This document shows, piece after piece, positions 57,555 through 64,000 of a DNA stretch of 64,000 bases. Source of the stretch: Propionibacterium australiense. Its GTDB lineage: Bacteria > Actinomycetota > Actinomycetes > Propionibacteriales > Propionibacteriaceae. A program made the translations under genes and the position numbers. Within the stretch, counting starts at the first letter, position 1. Each line of letters starts with the position of its first letter. Below the pieces are notes generated by a model. The model worked only from the letters and a program-made list of their open reading frames with translations, had not been told where the DNA came from and made no database searches. The stretch spans positions 29,572 to 93,571 of the forward strand of contig NZ_RCIV01000011.1 in the NCBI RefSeq assembly GCF_003666605.1, read 5' to 3'.

Positions 57555-58001
57555 TCAGGCGGGAACGACCTCGATGGTGAGGCGCAGCTTCACGGCATCG
57601 GTGAGCTTGATCTGGACGGCATGGGGGCCGAGCTGCTTGATCGGCTTGACCGGCGTGATCGCGCGTTTGTCGAGAGCCGGGCCGCCGGCCTTCTTGACGG
57701 CGACGGCGATGTCCGAGCCGGAGACGGCGCCGAACAGCTTGCCCGACGGCGAGACATTGGCCGGCACCTGGACGGTGAGGGCCTCGAGCTGCTCGCGCAG
57801 CTGCAGGGCGTGCTCGTTGTCGCGGATCGTGCGTGCGTTGCGGGCCCGCTGGATGCCCTCGATCTGCTTCGCGGTGCCCCGGGTGTAGGCGATCGCGTAG
57901 CCCTGGGGCAGCAGGTAGTTACGGCCGTAGCCGTCCTTGACCTCGACGACATCACCGGCGACGCCAAGATGCTGGACAGCGGACGTGAGAATGAGCTTCA
58001 T
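57555..58001 (-). CDS. rplI: 50S ribosomal protein L9
   Basis: 148 residues. The N-terminal domain is MKLILTSAVQHLGVAGDVVEVKDGYGRNYLLPQGYA, followed by a connecting helix and a C-terminal domain with GKLFGAVSGSDIAVAVKKAGG. The length matches L9. Last gene of rpsF-ssb-rpsR-rplI, 17 nt after rpsR. Confidence 0.96.
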   Translation of the reverse strand: MKLILTSAVQHLGVAGDVVEVKDGYGRNYLLPQGYAIAYTRGTAKQIEGIQRARNARTIRDNEHALQLREQLEALTVQVPANVSPSGKLFGAVSGSDIAVAVKKAGGPALDKRAITPVKPIKQLGPHAVQIKLTDAVKLRLTIEVVPA

Positions 58002-58018
58002 GTCGGTGATCCCCCTTC

Positions 58019-58258
58019 TCAGCGGTTGTTCGAGGTGTAGGGCAGCAGAGCCATCTCACGCGCGTTCTTGATCGCGATGGCGACCTTGCGCTGGTCCTGC
58101 ACGGACAGGCCGGTCACGCGGCGGGCGCGGATCTTGCCGCGTTCGGAGATGAACTTGCGCAGCGTGGCGGTGTCCTTGTAATCGATGTTGTCGACGTGGG
58201 TCGTCTTGATGGGGGCGACCTTCTTCTTGTTCACAGACTTGCGCTGTGGACCGGCCAT
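58019..58258 (-). CDS. rpsR: 30S ribosomal protein S18, zinc-free form
   Basis: 79 residues. The S18 core [52 protein letters not shown] is intact. The N-terminal CxxC pair and the Cys in the GxCxxxQ segment, which bind zinc in the usual form, are absent, and the protein has no cysteine at all. This is the C-minus type, here in the canonical operon position rather than as a zinc-starvation paralogue. ATG 58258 follows AAGGAGCACCACA. Confidence 0.95.
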   Translation of the reverse strand: MAGPQRKSVNKKKVAPIKTTHVDNIDYKDTATLRKFISERGKIRARRVTGLSVQDQRKVAIAIKNAREMALLPYTSNNR

Positions 58259-58389
58259 TGTGGTGCTCCTTCGGTCGTGCGGGACCGCCGGGCGGTCCCC
58301 TGAGCCCGGTGTTCTGTCACCGGAATGTGCCTTGGTTTGTCTGGTGGATGATGACGGGACCCGCTGCCCTGACGGGGCGGGCCTGCCGC

Positions 58390-58944
58390 TCAGAACGGCG
58401 GTTCGTCGCTCTGGGCGTTGGCCCACGGGTCGTTGACCTGCTGGGCCTGGCCGCCACCTTGGGGCGCCTGGTTCCAGTCCTGCTGGCCGCCTTGGGCCGG
58501 CTGCTGGTAACCGGACTGCGTGGTGTTGCCGTACGAGGACTGCGCTCCGCCGCCGGACCAGTTGCCGCCGCCACCGCCGGGCGGAGTGCGGGTCACCCGG
58601 GCCGTGGCGTAGCGCAGCGAGGGGCCGATCTCGTCGACCTGCACCTCGAACACCGTGCGACGGTTGCCCTCACGGTCGTCGTAGCTGCGGGCCCGCAGCC
58701 GGCCCTGCACGATGACGCGCATGCCCTTGGTCAGCGACTCGGCCACGTTCTCGGCGGCCTGCCGCCAGACGGAGCAGTTGAGGAACATCGCCTCACCGTC
58801 GCGCCACTCATTGGTCTGGCGGTCGAAGGTGCGTGGCGTGGACGCCACCGTGAAGTTGGCGACCGCCGCCCCCGAAGGGGTGAAACGCAGCTCGGGATCG
58901 GCGGTGAGATTGCCGACGAGTGTGATCTGGGTCTCGCCTGCCAT
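58390..58944 (-). CDS. ssb: Single-stranded DNA-binding protein
   Basis: 184 residues. The OB fold (1-110) has [59 protein letters not shown] and [16 protein letters not shown] Gly/Gln-rich linker leads to the acidic tip SDEPPF, the docking site for replication and repair proteins. It lies between rpsF and rpsR as usual. Confidence 0.96.
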   Translation of the reverse strand: MAGETQITLVGNLTADPELRFTPSGAAVANFTVASTPRTFDRQTNEWRDGEAMFLNCSVWRQAAENVAESLTKGMRVIVQGRLRARSYDDREGNRRTVFEVQVDEIGPSLRYATARVTRTPPGGGGGNWSGGGAQSSYGNTTQSGYQQPAQGGQQDWNQAPQGGGQAQQVNDPWANAQSDEPPF

Positions 58945-59119
58945 GGTGTGTGCCTTCTCTCTGTCCTTGCTCTTGTCCTGGGCTTGTCTCGTCCTCGGTT
59001 CCCGACGTCCTGGGCCTCCTGCTCCCGTGCCGGGCGTGCGCGGCTACTCGGCGTGCCCTGACGTGAGTCAGTGTGTCCCGCGAACAGCCCTTTTGACGCT
59101 CCGGCCCCGAGGAGCCGGG

Positions 59120-59407
59120 TCAGACGTCGATGCGCAGAACCTTCGTCCGGAGAATCTGCTCGTCGATCGACATGAGACGGTCGATCTCGGCGACGGCCGC
59201 GGGCTCAGCGGTCACGGTGCAGACCACGTAGTGCCCCTCGGTCTTCTTGTCGATCGGGTAGGCCAGGTGACGACGACCCCAGATGTCGACCTCGTCGACG
59301 GTGGCGCCTTCGGCGACCAGACGCTGGCCGTACTTGTCAACGATGGGCTGCAACTGCCGGTCGTCGACGTCAGGGCTGATGATGGCCATGATCTCGTACT
59401 TGCGCAT
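59120..59407 (-). CDS. rpsF: 30S ribosomal protein S6
   Basis: 95 residues: MRKYEIMAIISPDVDDRQLQPIVDKY, then IWGRRHLAYPIDKKTEGHYVVCTVTAEPAAVAEIDRLMSIDEQILRTKVLRID, the full S6 pattern. First gene of the rpsF-ssb-rpsR-rplI unit. A GGAGGTGGAG ribosome site precedes ATG 59407. Confidence 0.96.
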   Translation of the reverse strand: MRKYEIMAIISPDVDDRQLQPIVDKYGQRLVAEGATVDEVDIWGRRHLAYPIDKKTEGHYVVCTVTAEPAAVAEIDRLMSIDEQILRTKVLRIDV

Positions 59408-59473
59408 TGCGAACTCCACCTCCTTCGGTCTCGACGGCCATGGGCGGGTCCCATGGCAGGAGGGCAAATGCTC

Positions 59474-59497
59474 GGCTGCGCACGGGTGCGCGCAGCC
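59474..59497 (-). promoter_or_regulatory. Leader hairpin upstream of rpsF
   Basis: GGCTGCGC pairs with GCGCAGCC (8 bp, 8-nt loop GCACCCGT on the minus strand) about 9 nt after the likely -10. It occupies the position of the known S6:S18 autoregulatory leader found in many bacteria, and the loop contains CCG. Its identity with that element is inference. Confidence 0.4.
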
Positions 59498-59505
59498 GGG
59501 AACCG

Positions 59506-59511
59506 ATTCTA
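59506..59511 (-). promoter_or_regulatory. -10 element TAGAAT of the rpsF operon
   Basis: TAGAAT on the minus strand, about 100 nt before rpsF. A weak -35 (TTAGCC, 59535-59530) lies 18 nt upstream. Confidence 0.45.
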
Positions 59512-59902
59512 CGCGACGACGCCCCGATTGGCTAAGCGCTGCCCGCCGGCCGGGAACCAGTTGCCGTGAACCCCACGACGACCACCGGACCGGCCCTCAC
59601 CAGGCCCGCGGCGCCGGACATGCTCTGATGCTGCACGGCGGTGGGGACGGCGAAGCCCGCACCGGGGCGCGGCGCAGGGTGGCGGGCGGGTCGATGCGGC
59701 GGCGAGCGGCGAGACCGGCTCGGCCGCCGCGGCGGGGAGGCCCGCAACCGCGCCCGCCGGCGAGTGCGGCCGGCCAGGACGCTCGTTTGACCATGAGCTA
59801 AGGCTAGCCTTGCACCTCCGTGCGGATTCGTTGTCCGCCGACCGGCGCTCACCAACACTTCAAGGGGAGCACATCAATGTTGTTTCCACCGAAGGAGTCT
59901 CC
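59512..59902. other. Region between the rpsF promoter and glpD
   Basis: No intact gene supported. A minus-strand ATG at 59794, just inside the iron-box-like palindrome, opens a 65-codon frame, and other frames of the same segment give hydrophobic and Ala-rich strings, so it may be the remnant of an iron-related gene. The last 100 nt are the glpD leader. Confidence 0.3.
59800..59811. promoter_or_regulatory. AAGGCTAGCCTT palindrome, DtxR/IdeR-like
   Basis: A perfect 12-bp palindrome. Extended by eye to 19 bp (TGAGCTAAGGCTAGCCTTG) it matches about 13 positions of the iron-repressor consensus. It shares the AGGCTNGCCT core with the feoA promoter. It lies 92 nt before glpD and 6 nt before a minus-strand ATG. 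Confidence 0.4.
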
Positions 59903-61627
59903 ATGAGCACGTCCCGCCACGACTCGGCACTCAACAACGACCAGCGCGCCCGGGCGCTCGACGAGCTGACCGGACCGGAGGGTCTCGACGTCCTCGTCGT
60001 CGGGGGCGGTGTGACGGGCGCGGGCATCGCGCTCGACGCCGCGGCCCGGGGCCTGCGCACCGGCATCGTCGAGATGGGCGACTGGGCGTCCGGCACCTCG
60101 AGCTGGTCCTCCAAGCTCGTCCACGGCGGCCTGCGCTATCTCTACCAGCTCAACTTCGCCCTCGTGCACGAGGCGCTGACCGAGCGGGGCCGGCTGCTCA
60201 CCCGCAACGCACCGCACCTGGTGAAGGCCCAGCCCTTCCTGTGGCCCCTCAAGCACGAGTACGAGCGCGTCTACTCGGCGGTCGGCGTCGGCATGTACGA
60301 CGCCCTGGCCGTCGCCGGCGCCCGCGGCCACCGCACCGTCCCGCTCCAGCGGCACCTGACCCGCAAGGGCACCGCCGCCCTGGCCCCGGCCCTCGACACG
60401 AGCAGGCTCGCCGGCGCCATCCGCTTCTACGACGCCCGCGTCGACGACGCGCGCCTGGTCATCGACCTGGTCCGCACGGCCGTCGGCCTCGGAGCCGCGG
60501 CGGCGAACCGCACCAAGGTCACCGGCTATCTCACCGACGACCACGGCCGGGTCGTCGGCGCCCACGTCCTCGATCTGGCCACCGGCGCCGAGCACGACAT
60601 CCGCGCCGCCCAGACGATCAACGCCACCGGCGTGTGGACCGAGCAGACGCAGGACCTGGCCACCCCGGACGGCGGCCTGAAGGTGCTCGCCTCGAAGGGC
60701 ATCCACATCGTGCTGCCCAAGCAGGCCATCGACGCCGAGACCGGCATCTTCCTGCGCACCGAGAAGTCGGTGCTGTTCATCATCCCGTGGCCCGATTACT
60801 GGGTCGTCGGCACCACCGACACCCCGTGGGAGGGCGACGTCGCCAGGCCGATCGCCACGGCCGCCGACATCGACTACGTCCTCGACCACGCCAACGAGGT
60901 GCTCGCCACGAAGATCAGCCGCGACAACATCATCGGCGTCTTCGCCGGCCTGCGCCCGCTGCTGCAGCCCCGGCTCAAGCCCGGCTCGGAGGCCTCCTCG
61001 GCGAAGGTGTCCCGCGAGCACACGGTCAGTCGCGTCGCCCCGGGGCTGACCTCGATCGCCGGCGGCAAGCTGACGACCTACCGGGTCATGGCGGCCGACG
61101 CCGTCGACTTCGCGCTCGGCGAGGCCCGGGCCCATGCGCACCCGTGCGTGACGCAGGACCTGCAGCTCGTCGGCGCCCCCGGCTACCACGAGCTGGTGGC
61201 CCGCGCCGGTGACATCGCCCGCGAGCGCGGCTGGACGCTGGCCCGCGTCATGCACCTGCTCGACCGGTACGGCGACGAGACGACGGACCTGCTGGCCACG
61301 ATCGACGCGGACCCAGCCCTGGGGGCGCCGCTGGCCGCGGCTCCCGGCTATCTGCGCGCCGAGGTCGCCTGGGCCGTCACCCGCGAGGGCGCCGCACACC
61401 TGGACGACATCCTGCTGCGCCGGGTCCGTCTCGACATGGAGCAGCGCGACCGCGGGCTGGGGGCGGCCGACGAGATCCTCGAGATCGCCGCCCCGCTGCT
61501 CGGCTGGGACGAGGCGCGCGCGGAGGCCGAGAAGTCGGCCTACGCCGAGCGGGTGGCCCAGCTCGCCGCCGCCGAGACCGAGCAGACCGACGAGGCCGCC
61601 GTCGCCCACCTGACGAAGCCGGTCTGA
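59903..61627 (+). CDS. glpD: Glycerol-3-phosphate dehydrogenase, FAD-dependent
   Basis: A 574-residue flavoprotein oxidising glycerol-3-phosphate to dihydroxyacetone phosphate at the membrane. The FAD motif is VLVVGGGVTGAGIALDAAARG, followed by SSWSSKLVHGGLRYLYQLNFALVHEALTER and the late GLTSIAGGKLTTYRVMA. The C-terminal domain (about 430-560) matches the aerobic GlpD form. ATG 59903 follows GAAGGAG. The glycerophosphodiesterase at 18505-19272 could supply its substrate; no glpK or glpF adjoins it. Confidence 0.95.
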   Translation: MSTSRHDSALNNDQRARALDELTGPEGLDVLVVGGGVTGAGIALDAAARGLRTGIVEMGDWASGTSSWSSKLVHGGLRYLYQLNFALVHEALTERGRLLTRNAPHLVKAQPFLWPLKHEYERVYSAVGVGMYDALAVAGARGHRTVPLQRHLTRKGTAALAPALDTSRLAGAIRFYDARVDDARLVIDLVRTAVGLGAAAANRTKVTGYLTDDHGRVVGAHVLDLATGAEHDIRAAQTINATGVWTEQTQDLATPDGGLKVLASKGIHIVLPKQAIDAETGIFLRTEKSVLFIIPWPDYWVVGTTDTPWEGDVARPIATAADIDYVLDHANEVLATKISRDNIIGVFAGLRPLLQPRLKPGSEASSAKVSREHTVSRVAPGLTSIAGGKLTTYRVMAADAVDFALGEARAHAHPCVTQDLQLVGAPGYHELVARAGDIARERGWTLARVMHLLDRYGDETTDLLATIDADPALGAPLAAAPGYLRAEVAWAVTREGAAHLDDILLRRVRLDMEQRDRGLGAADEILEIAAPLLGWDEARAEAEKSAYAERVAQLAAAETEQTDEAAVAHLTKPV

Positions 61628-61787
61628 CCGGCCTCCCCGCGCCGGGTCCCGTGCGACGGCGCCTGCGGCGACGAACGGCCCGCAGGAGGTCGTCTCTTGT
61701 CGCCGCCGCCCCGTGCCCGGCCCTGTCCACGGGGGCCTGTCCAGGGGGCGGGGTCTCTGGCCCGCCGCATGGGCGGACCGGCGCGGC

Positions 61788-62174
61788 TCAGCGCGGCGGG
61801 CCGGGGATGAGCACCTGGCCGTCCTGGGCCCAGGCGACGAGGCCCCCGGCGAGGACCAGGGCGTCGAAACCGCTCTCGCGCAGGGCACGGGCAGCGGCCC
61901 CGGCCCGGGAACCGGTCGAGCTCACAACGATGATCGGTTTGCCGGTCTCGGCCAGCGGGTCGTCGCCCCAGATGGCGTCGACGGGTGAGGCGGCGAGTTC
62001 GCGCGGGTCGACCAGGCGTGCGCCGGGTATGTGGCCGCGCTCGTACTCGGGTCGGGAACGCACGTCGACGAGTACCGCGCCCGAGGCCATCGCGTGCAGG
62101 GCCGAGGTGACGTCGACCTGCCCCTCGGCGGGTGTCCCGGCGCCGTCGTCCTTCTTCCTGCGCAGCCAGCCCAT
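61788..62174 (-). CDS. Rhodanese-like protein lacking the catalytic cysteine
   Basis: A 128-residue single rhodanese domain: VLVDVRSRPEYERGHIPGARLVDPREL is the typical first half. The active-site loop CxxGxR reads SSTGSR, with Ser85 in the cysteine position, so it cannot carry a persulfide and should be a non-catalytic or regulatory form. The N-terminus is basic (GWLRRKK). ATG 62174 lies six bases after TACAAT. Confidence 0.85.
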   Translation of the reverse strand: MGWLRRKKDDGAGTPAEGQVDVTSALHAMASGAVLVDVRSRPEYERGHIPGARLVDPRELAASPVDAIWGDDPLAETGKPIIVVSSTGSRAGAAARALRESGFDALVLAGGLVAWAQDGQVLIPGPPR

Positions 62175-62180
62175 GCCGCG

Positions 62181-62186
62181 ATTGTA
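62181..62186 (-). promoter_or_regulatory. -10 element TACAAT for the rhodanese-like gene
   Basis: TACAAT on the minus strand, six bases before ATG 62174, one of the best -10 matches in the window. Confidence 0.45.
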
Positions 62187-62270
62187 GAGGAGCCCGCACC
62201 GGGCGCGGGCCGTGCCGGCCGCCCGGTGCGGGCGGCCCCGCAGCCGCCCCTCGGGCCATGCCGGCGGACG

Positions 62271-62276
62271 TAGATT
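62271..62276 (+). promoter_or_regulatory. -10 element TAGATT for the MFS exporter
   Basis: TAGATT six bases before GTG 62283, divergent from the rhodanese promoter about 85 bp away. Confidence 0.45.
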
Positions 62277-62282
62277 GGTGCG

Positions 62283-63488
62283 GTGGACCAGCAGCGCGCA
62301 CGGATGCCCCGCGGCGTCATCATCCTCGGCGTCATCGCACTGTTCGTCGGGCTGGGTTTCGGTGTCATCGTGCCGGTGCTGCCCCTGTTCGCCGGCTCCT
62401 TCCAGGCGAACGACTTCATGGTCGGCGTCGTCGTCTCCGCGTTCGCCGCGGTGCGCCTGGCCACGAGCCCGTTCAGCAGCCAGGTGATGACACGGATCGG
62501 GGCGCGCACCACCCTCGGTGTCGGCCTGCTGCTCGTGGCGGTCTCGAGCGCCCTCATGGGCATCGCCCGCAGCTACTGGTGGCTGCTCGGCTGGCGCGCG
62601 GTCGGCGGGGTCGGCTCGGCCCTGTTCACCGTCTCGTCGATGACCGTGCTCCTTGCCGTCGTGCCCGAGACGATGCGCGGGCGCGCCACCGGGTTCTACC
62701 AGAGCGGGTTCCTCATCGGGAGCATGGCGGGCCCGGCGGTCGGCGGGCTGCTGGCCGGTATCAGCCTGCAGGCCCCCTTCGAGTTCTACGCGCTCACCCT
62801 GCTCGTCGCCAGTGTCCTCGGCCTGGTCCTGCTGCCGAGGACGCTGACCGGCCCGGACGCCGCGGGCGACCAGGCCCCGCAGGGGGCCCCGATGCGCCGG
62901 GTGCTGCGCGACAGCCGCTACCAGGCAGCCCTCGTCGCCAATTTCGCGCAGGGCTGGAACTCCACCGGGGTGCGCAACGCGCTCATCCCGCTCGTCATCA
63001 CGGTCGGGCTGGGCCTGAGCGCCACGTGGACGGGCACCGTCTTCGCGATCGCCGCCGTCATCCAGACCGTCGCGGTCATCCCGGTGGGCCGTTTCGTCGA
63101 CACCGTCGGCCGCCGCCCGGCCATGCTCGCCGGCTCGCTCGTCATGGCGGCCTCCCTCATGGCCGTCCCGCTCAGCGGCTCGATCGGGATGGTCATCGCC
63201 GCCATGTGCGTCTACGCGGTCGGCGCGGCGGCGATGAGCACCGCCCCGGCCGCCAGCGTCGGCGACGCCACCGGCGGCGTGCAGGGCGGTACTGCGGTGG
63301 CGGTCTTCTCGATGTGTAACGACGGCGGCGCGATCGTCGGGCCGCTCGTCGCCGGGGCCGTCTCCGACGCCTTCGGGCGCGCCCCGGCCTTCGCCGTGGG
63401 CGTGGCCTTCCTCCTCGTCAGCGCGCTGGTCGCGGTGCGCATGAGCCCCATGTCAGCGACCAGGACGCCGCGCAACCGGACTGTTTAG
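62283..63488 (+). CDS. MFS exporter, multidrug type
   Basis: A 401-residue major facilitator with about 12 helices. Motif A-like RIGARTTLGVG lies in loop 2-3, and the helix 5 antiporter motif C region GFYQSGFLIGSMAGPAVGGLLAG suggests a proton-coupled drug exporter of the DHA group. GTG 62283 has no Shine-Dalgarno but a close -10, consistent with leaderless translation. Confidence 0.85.
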   Translation: MDQQRARMPRGVIILGVIALFVGLGFGVIVPVLPLFAGSFQANDFMVGVVVSAFAAVRLATSPFSSQVMTRIGARTTLGVGLLLVAVSSALMGIARSYWWLLGWRAVGGVGSALFTVSSMTVLLAVVPETMRGRATGFYQSGFLIGSMAGPAVGGLLAGISLQAPFEFYALTLLVASVLGLVLLPRTLTGPDAAGDQAPQGAPMRRVLRDSRYQAALVANFAQGWNSTGVRNALIPLVITVGLGLSATWTGTVFAIAAVIQTVAVIPVGRFVDTVGRRPAMLAGSLVMAASLMAVPLSGSIGMVIAAMCVYAVGAAAMSTAPAASVGDATGGVQGGTAVAVFSMCNDGGAIVGPLVAGAVSDAFGRAPAFAVGVAFLLVSALVAVRMSPMSATRTPRNRTV

Positions 63489-63532
63489 ACCTTGGGTGAC
63501 CCCGACCGGCTGTGCCGCTGATGAGCCGGACC

Positions 63533-63793
63533 TCAGTCGTGCGGGACGGGCTCTACGGAGTGAATGGCGGACGACGGGCAGTTCATTACAGATGGTTCCC
63601 CGTATGTGGTGAGCAGTAGACCCTGGCCGATGAGCCCGGTGGACGCAGGCTCGGGGAGGCTGTCGAGCGTGCGCATTGAGGGCCGTTCCGTCGGCGGAAC
63701 AGCCCGATGGCGCAGGCGCCACAGGCCGAGGACTGCGAGCAGCTCGAGGAGTGTCGTAGTGAAATGCCTAGTGGGAGGGTGTTGGCTGGTCAC
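63533..63793 (-). CDS. Uncertain small hypothetical protein
   Basis: An 86-codon frame from GTG 63793 with moderately high third-position GC (by eye about three quarters), beginning with a short hydrophobic helix (TTLLELLAVLGLWRLRHR). It has no clear ribosome site and no recognised family. It may be a real gene or chance. Confidence 0.25.
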   Translation of the reverse strand: MTSQHPPTRHFTTTLLELLAVLGLWRLRHRAVPPTERPSMRTLDSLPEPASTGLIGQGLLLTTYGEPSVMNCPSSAIHSVEPVPHD

Positions 63794-63796
63794 CTA

Positions 63797-63823
63797 GGGG
63801 TGTTTCTGGGGGTTTTCTGGGGG
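63797..63823 (+). repeat. G-tract tandem repeat
   Basis: TTTCTGGGGGT occurs twice in direct tandem (63803 and 63814), preceded by GGGG at 63797. Three runs of four to five G plus GG doublets just downstream could form a G-quadruplex. The composition differs from the coding DNA to the left. Confidence 0.5.
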
Positions 63824-63953
63824 TGTGGTGGTACTGCCGGAAGGGCCGGCCGGTCGATAGCTTGCTGCTGGTTTGTGGATGGGCTGTTTCGTGTTCACCC
63901 CCGTCTGGGGCCGTGTGGGTCCTGGGCTGGCATGGAGGAGGTCTTGACCGGTC

Positions 63954-64000
63954 ATGGGTATGAAGTTCGCGATGGAGGGTACGGCGCTGGCTGATCACGC
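63954..64000 (+). CDS. Start of an unidentified gene cut by the right edge
   Basis: ATG 63954 (or ATG 63960) begins a frame MGMKFAMEGTALADH that is open to the window end, with GGAGGAGG 12 nt upstream. The short N-terminus resembles small helical proteins of type VII secretion loci, but 15 residues are not enough to identify it. Confidence 0.35.
   Translation, partial: MGMKFAMEGTALADH

Overview
The window is high-GC DNA with strong G/C at codon third positions, GTG and TTG starts, and a clearly actinobacterial gene set: a WhiB regulator, an Rpf-type resuscitation factor with LysM, an LCP cell-wall ligase, a TadA-associated acidic protein, a PAP2/diacylglycerol-kinase fusion and MprAB-like two-component genes. 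A Propionibacteriales-type chromosome is the best guess; the genus cannot be named from this stretch. No rRNA, CRISPR array, insertion sequence, integrase or phage gene was seen. It reads as ordinary core chromosome, with regulatory features more unusual than its genes.

Layout. 1-2.3 kb: feoAB ferrous iron uptake on the minus strand (feoB cut by the left edge) behind a promoter with a DtxR/IdeR-like core. 2.6-9.4 kb: a frameshifted methyltransferase, a LytR_C protein, a K+/H+ antiporter, a PH-like membrane protein, tRNA-Ser(CGA), tadA with its partner, and upp. 9.4-15.1 kb: a NarL-type sensor/regulator pair followed by a MacB-like ABC exporter. 15.3-20 kb: lactonase-like propeller, adenine/adenosine deaminase overlapping aroE, and a coupled SDR/glycerophosphodiesterase pair. 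20.4-29.1 kb: cationic amino-acid permease, tRNA-Arg(ACG), tRNA-Ser(GCT), LCP protein, tRNA-Ser(TGA), quinone oxidoreductase, an E. coli-type argG, sirtuin and tpx. 29.1-33.3 kb: an 840-bp gene-poor stretch, a CPBP protease and a PTS EIIBCA. 33.3-41.6 kb: GPP34 protein, serS, the PAP2-DAGK fusion overlapping pheA tail to tail, aat, rpf behind a four-copy operator-like array, and gltA.

41.8-53 kb: EcsC-like protein, alr, a mismatch uracil glycosylase, argF, whiB coupled to a low-molecular-weight phosphatase, a degenerate cyanophycinase-like protein coupled to an MprAB-type pair, an MFS transporter, an AIM24 protein and an AlkA-type glycosylase. 53.0-53.4 kb: two copies of an identically built DnaA-box triad 196 bp apart. 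53.4-57.2 kb: HAD hydrolase, glycerate kinase, SDR and a second frameshifted methyltransferase. 57.5-59.5 kb: rpsF-ssb-rpsR-rplI with a zinc-free S18. 59.9-63.5 kb: glpD, a rhodanese-like protein lacking its cysteine, and an MFS exporter. The right end shifts in composition (G-rich repeats) and begins a gene cut by the edge.

At many start codons a TANNNT-like -10 hexamer lies only 6-8 nt upstream, so leaderless transcripts appear common, and this was used to choose starts. The observations most worth checking are the twin DnaA-box triads (53062-53289), the four-copy TTTCCTGAGAAA array upstream of rpf (40107-40236), the nucleophile-less cyanophycinase-like protein fused into a two-component operon, and the two methyltransferase genes that are each exactly one base away from being intact.
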